A DNA stretch of 11,675 nt from Amoebophrya sp. AT5.2 (taxonomy: Eukaryota; Sar; Dinophyceae; Syndiniales; Amoebophryaceae), in the NCBI GenBank assembly GCA_005223375.1, contig RXOD01005994.1, positions 1-11,675 of the forward strand, written 5' to 3'. Below the pieces are notes generated by a model. The model saw only the letters and a list, made by a program, of their open reading frames with translations, was not told where the DNA came from and searched no databases. Numbering within the stretch: position 1 is the stretch's first letter; each line of letters opens with the position of its first letter. This document shows, in pieces, positions 1 to 7,030 of the stretch. Made by a program: the position numbers and the translations under genes.

Positions 1-363
1 CCTCTCCAGCTGTGGGCGATTTCTACTTTGTCATTCTATGTATGTTGTATTAAAGTAGTATGTTCCCTCCTCGTTACCGTTAGTTTCACCGACACTTAGC
101 AAGTTCTTGTATCCACCACTCGCTCCTCTCCTTATTCTCCTGCTGATCCTGCGTTGTCTCTCTCTTTGTTTCTCGAGAAAGCCGTGATCGGCGAGGAGCC
201 ACGCCAGTGCGCCCCGAATAACGGTACTGCAAGAACATGATCATGAACAACTGCCGCTATTATCATAGTCACCGCGGCCGGACGACCACGACCGCCTTAC
301 ATTCTTGTTTCTTTCTTGGAACTCATACCCCTACCCAACTCCCTCAAATGTAATAGAACGTGT

Positions 364-383
364 CTCAGGCGGCCTCAGGCGGC
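364..383. repeat. Exact tandem duplication of CTCAGGCGGC
   Basis: Two adjacent copies of a 10-base unit in non-coding sequence. No function inferred. Confidence 0.8.
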
Positions 384-529
384 ACCTCATAAATGTCTCG
401 AAGTGTGGTCGGTCGCGCAAAGTCAGGGGTCAGTGGTTTCGGCCGCCATCGCGTTCGCGGGAAGAAGAAGTGAGCTTGGAAATTCCACCTGCACAACTTC
501 GACACCGTGCTCTGGCTCGACAAAACTAC

Positions 530-574
530 CTCGCAATGTCCGCCTCGTAACCGCTGTCTCGCAATGTTCGGCTC
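530..574. repeat. 17-base imperfect direct repeat
   Basis: CTCGCAATGTCCGCCTC (530-546) and CTCGCAATGTTCGGCTC (558-574) match at 15 of 17 positions and start 28 bases apart, in non-coding DNA. Confidence 0.75.
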
Positions 575-914
575 CTGACTGCATCAGCCCTCTCATCCCC
601 TTCACTTCGTAATCCATCGTACCCGTACGTTGACTTACCAACTAAGTACCTCCTGCTGCTGCTCGTGCTCCTCCTTGGAATATTAAGTATCGACAATTAT
701 TATTTGGTCCAATTTGAGAAAGAAGGGGATAGGATTATCCATATCATATGTGGTTCCTAGACAGCCATAGCCGCACGTAATTCCTCGTGCGCATATAAAT
801 TATCAGCAAGCTGCTAAGTATGTTCTGCATAGCCCCAAGCAGACTAAGTACGTCTACGACGAGCGCGACAGCAGCACCTCTTACATTCAGTCACTCAGAG
901 CATAATTTCTGGCA

Positions 915-3900
915 TTATCCTCGGATGGACTTCTGTACTTCCTTCGCGTAGGCCATCTCCATGGCGGCGTTTTCGTCTTTCTGCTGATGACTTACGTACG
1001 CGTCCAACAGCCGCTTTGTGTGGGCCACCTCCTCCTGAATCTGGAGTAGAGAAACCGCCACGCTCTCCATCTGGCCCTCGTCAAATAGCGTCTGGTAAAC
1101 GTCGTTCATGGCGGAAACCGAAACCATACCCTCGATGTCCCGAATCACTTCGTTGTACCTTTATGCATATTGATTTTTTATGGTAAGAAAGTACTTTGGG
1201 GTTCTGCTGCCGCAGGAAATGGGGATGGCGATGGGCTCGTTTTGGAATCTAGCTCATCGAGAGACGCGTGCGCTCAGAAGCTCGACAGCTCCGGTTCACA
1301 CCAGGAAAAGCTCAAAGAAAAGGTCTGGAGCGCATTTCAATTTCACTCGCGGAGATCGCACCGAAAGCAGCCCACATCAAATCGGCCAAAAAAAAAGCCA
1401 CGATGCTGATAAAAAGCAACATCATAGTTGACATTCATAAGTATCGATACTGTTCTTGTTCTGATCTTTTTGCGCTTTCCAGCATGCCCAGTTTACTCTC
1501 GGTTTTTGACATCCGCTCCAGTTCCTTCCCCTTTCGCGCCATGAAGGCCTTCCGTACCATGTGCTTCTCCACCTGGCTCAAATAATTCAAATACGCTTGC
1601 CGTGGCATGTTCAGCACGTCCCGCCGCATGTAGTAGCCGGGCAATCTCGCCCCCGTCTTCTCGTCGTACTCCCGCCTTATCAGAGCGATTGGTAAGAGCA
1701 ATAAATCGTACAGCTTCACCGTCAGCTTCCGCAGGTCCTCTTCTGTTTGGATGTCGCTCGTGTCCATCTTGAAACTCCCCCGCAGCTCCTCGAAGTGCTG
1801 CACGATCTGCTCCGCGGGGGTGAGCTGTTTTTTATCACCCTTCGCAGCCTCCTCCTCCGCCGTCATCGAGCTGTGGTCGAACCAGAGCAGGCCGTTCGTG
1901 ATCAATAGATTCTTCAGGAACCGCTCCATGCCCACCGTCGCGCGCCGCCGCCGCTCCTCCGTGACCACCTCGAACATGATCTTCGTCACCCGGCCGGATA
2001 CAATGTTCATCAGCACCACGCCGCTCAGCAGCAACCCCACAATAAACCACACCGATATCCACCAGTCCTGTTCGGAGAGCAGGTCGATGAAGGGCAGACT
2101 GTTGTCCTGGAGCCACAACCGCAAACAAACCAAAATCGTGCGGAACCACGTGTTGGCGATGGGCATGATGGCCTCGCGGAACCGCGTCTCCTGATACTCC
2201 GAATACGCACCGTCGGCCGCGTCCTTGTCCCGATACTTCACGTACTGACGAAGGGTCACGGAAAAGCACAGCATCACCATGGAGACAATCAGCAGATCGG
2301 GGCCAATCTCGATCAAAACGCGTTGGGTGGTGCGGAAAACAACAACCACCTCCTCGTACTTCCGGAGCCTTGGCGAGAGAGAGATGAGAGTAGTGGTGGC
2401 TATGTCTTTTGGAGCGAAGAGAGAGGAGAGATTTTGGAGAGAAAGAGTTTGCGACCCTGCTTTCTTCGATTGCGGAGGAAGTAGCGGCGAGAATACATTT
2501 CATAGAAAAACGTGGTAGCGGCGCGAATACATAAAAAAGTGAGTATCGAGATCTACCGTCCTCGTACTCAAACATACCTTTCATTAGCCTAAACTTCAAA
2601 TAAACAAATATCCATCAAATCCAAAGTTAAAGTAATATGTATCCGATAATCTGGTACCTGCTCATCCGCAGTAATCTCAGCAGCTTGAAGAGAACCGCGG
2701 TTCCTACCGCCGTGCTTCCAGAGACGGCCGTTAATTCCACGACTTGCGTTAATAAGCAGAAGCTATCCACCCAGTTAAAAGCGGCTTCATCCCAAAGATG
2801 GCGAGGCGGGAAATAGAACCGCCAGAAGTAGTTCTTGCACCGCCCCACACGTAGCACAAGGTCGAACAAGTATATCAAGAAAAACATCTGTAAAGATTGA
2901 TGAGAGAATGATTGATCAGGGTCTGTGTTCTTTTCGAGGCCAAGATACTTATGTCAGAGACAGAGTCGTTGTCGCGCCTGGGTTGGATATCCGATATAGT
3001 GAATGTGCTTCTGCTTTCCATGTACTACTAATAACGGAATCATCGGTGTGGGGCAGAGCAAGATCAGCTTCACTACTGCCAAAATTTTTTCGATTCACAC
3101 GCAACGAAAGCAAAGTACCAGTTCGCTCCACCACCAGAAGTAGTAAAATCTCGGATGTTCCGCTTCGTCCGGGTCGAAGACGTCGCTTTCCACCGAGAAA
3201 ATGATTAGGTTGAGCACGACGGCGAACATGACGGAGGTTTCGAACATGGGGTGCATGTAGATGTCGTCCAGTTTCGAGGGGTGGTGCACGCCGTCGCGCC
3301 GCTTCCGCCACTCCTTCTCTACCTCCAGCTGCGCGACTACTTTCTGCCTCCACAGCGCTTGTTCCTCGGTTTCCATTTTGTTCTGCGACACCACGTTGGC
3401 GACCAGGCTGTCGAAGTCCAGCCGCTTCCTTAACGTCCCTTTTTCCTCCAGCTTCTGCCTCGCCTTTGCCCAAATGGCGGACTTCTTCCCACCTCCAGCG
3501 CCAAGGGCGGCCAAAGGGTTCTTTTTGGTCTGGGGGGTGTCTGTGGCCGTGGGAACGGCCTGCCTTTGTTCCCCATTATTTGGTGAGGTGGAAGAGGAAC
3601 CCGCCCCTGCTGCAGCTCCAGCTGCAGGCACCGGGTGTGCGGCTGCAGAGAAAGCTCCTCCACCAGAACTCGCTGGAACGCCCGGTGGAGTAGCTTTCGC
3701 TTTCCCTACGCCTCCGCCGAAAAATGAGGCTATGCCAGCCAGTTCTGGTGGGGGTCGGGATGCGTCACTCTCAATCACTCCCGGAAGCTCCTGCCGCTCC
3801 ACCTCCACCTCCGCGCCAGCCCCCGCGTAAGCTCCTCCGCCTGCCCCTGGCCCTGAGCCCTCGACCTCTATCAGCCGATGCGCTGGCGCTCTGATAGAGG

Positions 3901-4012
3901 TCGACTCGGGGTCCGCCGGCGCGGGTAGCACGGACGCCGGGGAACGCGCCTTCGGACCACCGAACAGCGCCCCGAGTGTCGCCGCCGCTTTACCAGCATT
4001 GGGGTCGGCCAT
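915..4012 (-). CDS. Single-domain voltage-gated-type cation channel (Ion_trans family), four-exon model, 761 residues
   Basis: Plasma- or organelle-membrane ion channel. Exons: 4012-3119, 2887-2658, 2368-1451, 1158-915. The ATG at 4012 follows an in-frame TAG two codons upstream. Residues 1-250 are Ala/Gly/Pro-rich and probably cytosolic and disordered. S1 is about 256-275. S2 is about 289-313 and spans the first exon join, SEL|MFFLIYLFD. S3 is about 335-353 with N336 and D339. S4 has K366, R369, R372 and R375 at every third position. S5 is about 396-418. The pore region is 449-465 (FRTILVCLRLWLQDNS). S6 is 476-500 with N496. The C-terminus is helical and charged. One repeat of six helices resembles NaChBac, CatSper and EukCat-type channels, so it would work as a tetramer. 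The pore keeps D463 but lacks the family's Thr and Trp, so ion choice cannot be predicted. The last exon is inferred. Without it, exon 3 reads on to a TGA at 1435 and the protein has 685 residues. Confidence 0.85.
1159..1450 (-). other. Probable channel intron, 292 bases, phase 2
   Basis: Proposed donor GAACA|GTATCG, acceptor GCATAAAG|GTACAAC. The join gives RSEQEQ|YNEVIRDIEGM and continues a charged helical C-terminus without breaking frame. The length is close to the other introns. Against it: the donor is GTAT after A, unlike the G|GTAC of all the others, and exon 3 has its own stop only a few codons further on. Confidence 0.55.
1440..1451. other. 12-bp palindrome at the end of channel exon 3
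   Basis: AGTATCGATACT reads the same on both strands and covers the proposed donor at 1450. It may be chance. It could also affect access to the splice site. Confidence 0.6.
2369..2657 (-). other. Channel intron, 289 bases, phase 2
   Basis: Donor ATGAGCAG|GTACCAG, acceptor CTCTCGCCAAG|GCTC. The join completes the fourth S4 charge (LLRMSR|LRKYEEVV) and leads into the S4-S5 linker. About 80 bases of pyrimidine-rich sequence precede the acceptor. The intron carries an 18-base direct repeat. Confidence 0.88.
2481..2532. repeat. 18-base direct repeat, two copies, in a channel intron
   Basis: GTAGCGGCGAGAATACAT (2481-2498) and GTAGCGGCGCGAATACAT (2515-2532) differ at one base and start 34 bases apart. 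Confidence 0.9.
2888..3118 (-). other. Channel intron, 231 bases, phase 0
   Basis: Donor GAACTG|GTACTT, acceptor CAATCTTTACAG|ATG. Removal restores a continuous S2 helix across YFWWWSEL|MFFLIYLFD. Retention gives a stop eight codons past the donor. Confidence 0.88.
3861..3904. repeat. Perfect 14-bp inverted repeat inside channel coding sequence
   Basis: TCGACCTCTATCAG (3861-3874) and its exact reverse complement CTGATAGAGGTCGA (3891-3904) flank a 16-base loop that itself contains GCGCTGGCGC. It encodes about residues 37-51 of the channel (TSIRAPAHRLIEVEG), in the disordered N-terminal part, and should form a stable hairpin in the mRNA. Confidence 0.95.
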
Positions 4013-4051
4013 GATCTACTGGCTCTGACGGAGGATAGTATCTGCGCGCGT

Positions 4052-4073
4052 CCTCTTCTGCGCCTCTTCTGCG
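4052..4073. repeat. Exact tandem duplication of an 11-base unit
   Basis: CCTCTTCTGCG occurs twice with no spacer, about 40 bases upstream of the channel ATG, within its likely 5' leader. In transcript sense it is purine-rich. Confidence 0.85.
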
Positions 4074-4354
4074 CCGTTCATCGGGAGCGAAACCGAAAAA
4101 CTGTTTTAAGCCGGCAGACGTATGTGTACAGACACAGAGTTCTCATACATTATTTAGGGTCCGATGGACCCAGCGCGTCTTGAATTTGCGTGCGATGGAT
4201 CATGTCTGTGGGTTATCGGTTACGTGTATTAAAATTAAAGTAAGAGGGGTTCATGGGAAAGGTACGCGTGGGGCGCGCTATTAATTCCTCAATGGGACCT
4301 GCACGAGAAAGACGTTTCCATATATGAACCGCTACTTCGAGCTATGAGACGCGA

Positions 4355-4375
4355 GAGCGACGAGCGACGAGCGGA
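4355..4375. repeat. 7-base tandem repeat, about three copies
   Basis: GAGCGAC, GAGCGAC, GAGCGGA in a row in intergenic DNA. Simple-sequence expansion, with no sign of function. Confidence 0.7.
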
Positions 4376-4885
4376 AACGACCAAAACGGAAGAAGGCCTC
4401 CACGAAACTGCCACGACTTCTTGTTCCAACATCGGAAAACATCCTTTCCACGAAGCAAGAGAGGCGGCAGATGGAGCCGAGCGAGTCACGGATGAAAAGG
4501 AGGACAGGTTCGAGGTTTTCCAAACCGATCTCCTCATGTTTGTCTGAGATCAGATGCAGTCAGTGTCCCTTGCGGCATCAACTACTTACATGCGACCGAA
4601 ATTAATATGTCGTGCGTTTCAAGGACCGATATGAGGACTTGGCAGTGTGCATCAAATTGAACAGACCCAGTCAGCATTGCAAATGACACCTCCGACACAC
4701 GGGAAAAATAGCAGACTTTGCTCAGGTACTGCGCTATCAGTATCACGGTCTTCAAGATAGTACAGGATAGTCCAGAAAATTCTGCTACCCAGTGCTAGTG
4801 CCTGACCGCGCTGTGCATATCGCCGAGAACTCCATCGACGTCGACATTGATCAAAATCGAAGCCAGTCATATTTTTATTTGTTTA

Positions 4886-6043
4886 TCAAGTTCCTCCTGC
4901 CCCCAACTCCGCCAGCATTCCCCCCATACCAGAGGACCTTTCCGATTTCCAAACTCCCACGCGCGTTCGCGCCTCTTCCTTCGCCACTCGGAGGTTGTGG
5001 AGGTAGTTCCGCTTCCAATTTTTGTGCACCTTCTCTATTTCGATCCAGTACGGGTGGTGGCGCGACTTTGTCCGATGCCGCAAGTACAAGATGTCCGACA
5101 AGTGCAGCTCTGTTACTGCCGCGGACGATTCGTCGACGTACGGAACCGGATTCAGCTGAGTAGAAGTGCCGGATTGGGACCCTTTCGCTTTCGCTGCCCC
5201 ACCTCTCCCGTCCCCACCTCCTCCGAGGGCTTGCTTTATCAGCCTCGGATCGTGCCAGAACAGCTCGTGCTGCGCGAGCGCGCGGTGCAGGTTGTGCATC
5301 AGAAACGTGTCGCTCGGTGGCGAAAGCGTGGCGAGCTTGTCGCTCGCGGACTCGATCTGGAGCCGGGAAACCTTAATATCTCCACCGCTTGTTCTCTCTT
5401 GTTCGTCATCATCTCGCGGCGCTTTTGAAAGAGCGCGTCGATCGCGCGTGTCGGCAGAAGTGCGAAAGTCGGCGATCGCGTCCAACCGGGACTGCAGCGT
5501 GCCGAAGTCGTCCCGGGCTGGCGGGGCTGTTCTTTTTTCCGACGTCATATCTTTGACTTTGACGCTACCACTACTGGACGTAGTTCCACCCCCACTCATC
5601 GCGTCCACCATCAGTTGTCCCATCGGATGGACCACCACGTCCACCTCCCCGGCCTGCGTGCTGTTCAACAGCCCACTCCGCGCCCTGCTTTTCTTCAAGT
5701 TTCCCCCTTCCAACGTTCGCAGCAGATATTTCTTGATCCGCTCTCCGCGCCCGTTGAGACAGCTGACAGACGAGCTGCTGCTCGTCGCTAGCTTCAGGAC
5801 CGGCTTGAGCAACTTCCCCGCGTTTCGATAATAGTGCTTCGCCGCTGGAAACGCATTCTGCATCTGCAGGGACCACAGCGAGGAGAGCGGATACTGTTGT
5901 TCGATATGGGGCGGAAGTTTTTTCTTCTGCCAGAGAACCCAGTCGACGGTGTAGATGTCGTCCCATTGCTTGTATTTGCGGCACGAACCGCCAGACCCTG
6001 TGCGGATGGAGTACCAGCCACCACGGTGCCCGCCACGCGGCAT
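4886..6043 (-). CDS. Hypothetical basic protein, single exon, 385 residues, family not recognised
   Basis: I do not recognise this protein. The first ATG (6043) starts MPRGGHRGGWYSIRTG; the frame is open only 28 codons further upstream, with no other ATG. The stop is TGA followed at once by TAA. Residues about 21-80 are rich in Trp, Tyr and Lys (KQWDDIYTVDWVLWQKKKLP) with an HYYRNAGKLLKPVLKL helix. Residues about 130-310 are low-complexity and probably disordered (Ser/Gly, Arg/Asp and Gly-rich runs). Residues about 311-370 form a second ordered block (HHPYWIEIEKVHKNWKRNYL, then LRVAKEEARTRVGVW). I see no signal peptide, convincing membrane segment or catalytic motif. Two basic, aromatic blocks around a disordered middle would suit an RNA-binding or complex-assembly protein, but that is a guess. 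The antisense frames are Ser/Pro/Cys-rich and look like shadows. An upstream exon joined at CTCAG|GAGCCC just before the ATG cannot be excluded. Confidence 0.72.
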   Translation of the reverse strand: MPRGGHRGGWYSIRTGSGGSCRKYKQWDDIYTVDWVLWQKKKLPPHIEQQYPLSSLWSLQMQNAFPAAKHYYRNAGKLLKPVLKLATSSSSSVSCLNGRGERIKKYLLRTLEGGNLKKSRARSGLLNSTQAGEVDVVVHPMGQLMVDAMSGGGTTSSSGSVKVKDMTSEKRTAPPARDDFGTLQSRLDAIADFRTSADTRDRRALSKAPRDDDEQERTSGGDIKVSRLQIESASDKLATLSPPSDTFLMHNLHRALAQHELFWHDPRLIKQALGGGGDGRGGAAKAKGSQSGTSTQLNPVPYVDESSAAVTELHLSDILYLRHRTKSRHHPYWIEIEKVHKNWKRNYLHNLRVAKEEARTRVGVWKSERSSGMGGMLAELGAGGT

Positions 6044-6736
6044 GATGTTGAGGGCTCCTGAGTTACTTATTCGGCTCCTTTGTCGTCCGCGGTTGTCTCT
6101 GGTAGATGCATTTCGCAGATCCGCCACTGCTTACGACTTTTTGATGGCTACTGCGTGCGGCCGCTTTAGCACATCGATCCCACGGGGGACTCGGCACTCG
6201 CTGCAGCGATCACGTCACATCGATCTCCTCCTAACGTCGAGAGGCCGCCTTTGGATGAGCTCGATAGTGCCCGACCATCGCGACTGCGCAGTTAAGGACT
6301 GGCATCATCAGAGTATCGTTTCCGCCCAATGGAGATCCTGACAACTTACAGCAAAAACATAAATCAACTAAAAATGCTTGCTACGACTATGTGAACGAGT
6401 TGCTGTCGCACTGGAGCTCGCCTTCAGTAATTGCGTTCTTTCGCGATCGGCCCATCCCTCCCTCTCGACACGAGCACAAAACCAGCAGACTCCGCAGTGT
6501 CCGTTCGAACCGAAATACGGTAGGTGCACGAACATGCCAGTCACGAGTTTCCACCGCGCCACGAGGATGCATTTGAGTGCGATAACATCTATGACATAAT
6601 CAGAGAGCGTTCTTTTGCCGCCACCTCATCTCCGCCTTTCTGGAGAATTTCAACCACTGCGGACTGCCTTGTCCATCTAATCTTGCCTGAGGTATAAACA
6701 CACAAATAAACGGGTCTGGTGGTGCCGTATAGCCTG

Positions 6737-6785
6737 ATATTCAAATACGATAAAATACATCTGCCTCATACTCAAATACGATAAA
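6737..6785. repeat. Two direct copies of an 18-base AT-rich repeat
   Basis: Copies ATATTCAAATACGATAAA (6737-6754) and ATACTCAAATACGATAAA (6768-6785) differ at one base and start 31 bases apart. The core ACGATAAA recurs at 6838-6845. Confidence 0.88.
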
Positions 6786-6792
6786 TGCGACG

Positions 6793-6814
6793 AGTGAACC
6801 GTTCCTGGTTCACT
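6793..6814. repeat. 8-bp inverted repeat with 6-base loop
   Basis: AGTGAACC-GTTCCT-GGTTCACT, directly beside the 18-base direct repeats and about 220 bases past the coiled-coil stop codon. A stem of this size is expected about once by chance in a window this long, so a role is not shown. Confidence 0.5.
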
Positions 6815-7030
6815 GCCGGCGCCAGAAAAAAGTAATCACGATAAAAGCGGGTGCTCACAAGACAGCGCAGTGTAGAAATTTTCAAGGAATTTCAGTGAAA
6901 CGAAAATAATAAAGTGTTCTGCAGGTGGTCTACGCGATGAAAGACCGCATCTCTGCCGTCAAAAATAAGTATGTGAAAGTGAAACACACTTCAAAATCTT
7001 CTAAAGCAACCGTATGATCGATCTAACGCC

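Larger units (their letters stand above)
1..914. other. Stretch with no supported gene, downstream of the channel
   Basis: Probably the 3' UTR of the channel and intergenic DNA. It contains an exact 10-base tandem pair (CTCAGGCGGC, 364-383) and a 17-base imperfect direct repeat (530-546 and 558-574, sharing CTCGCAATGT). Overlapping frames of 70-100 codons on both strands around 305-641 have no recognisable motifs. No RNA gene was seen. Confidence 0.6.
4013..4885. other. Intergenic stretch upstream of the channel gene
   Basis: It should contain the 3' UTR of the 385-residue gene and the channel leader. It holds small tandem repeats at 4052-4073 and 4355-4375. The short frames on both strands (60-80 codons) look random. 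No RNA gene or promoter motif can be supported. Confidence 0.6.
6044..7030. other. Intergenic stretch with short repeats
   Basis: It lies between the stop of the coiled-coil gene and the start of the 385-residue gene. The part near 6700-6900 is AT-richer and holds direct repeats. Several 60-70 codon frames on both strands between 6368 and 6600 overlap each other and show no recognisable protein. On the minus strand, GTAACTCAG|GAGCCCTCAACATC lies just before the ATG at 6043 and resembles a splice or spliced-leader acceptor. Confidence 0.6.

Noticed and set aside
305..641. Three overlapping frames of 72-98 codons on both strands
   Set aside because: They overlap one another, have no homology I recognise and no coding-like composition.
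650..673. Possible 24-base microexon (EEHEQQQE) between CCAAG| and |GTACTTAG on the minus strand
   Set aside because: It fits the G|GTAC donor pattern and could follow a GAA|GTACAG site in the last channel exon. However, it lies in a simple CTG/CTC repeat, has no identified downstream exon, and the channel exon already has a stop.
772..791. 6-bp inverted repeat CGCACG/CGTGCG with 8-base loop
   Set aside because: Stems this short are expected many times by chance in a window of this length.
1835..2599. 254-codon minus-strand frame overlapping the channel
   Set aside because: It runs through a channel intron and exon 3 in the wrong frame. The correct frame gives clear S5, pore and S6 segments.
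5166..5831. 221-codon plus-strand frame
   Set aside because: Antisense shadow of the 385-residue gene; Ser/Pro/Arg-rich with no domain.
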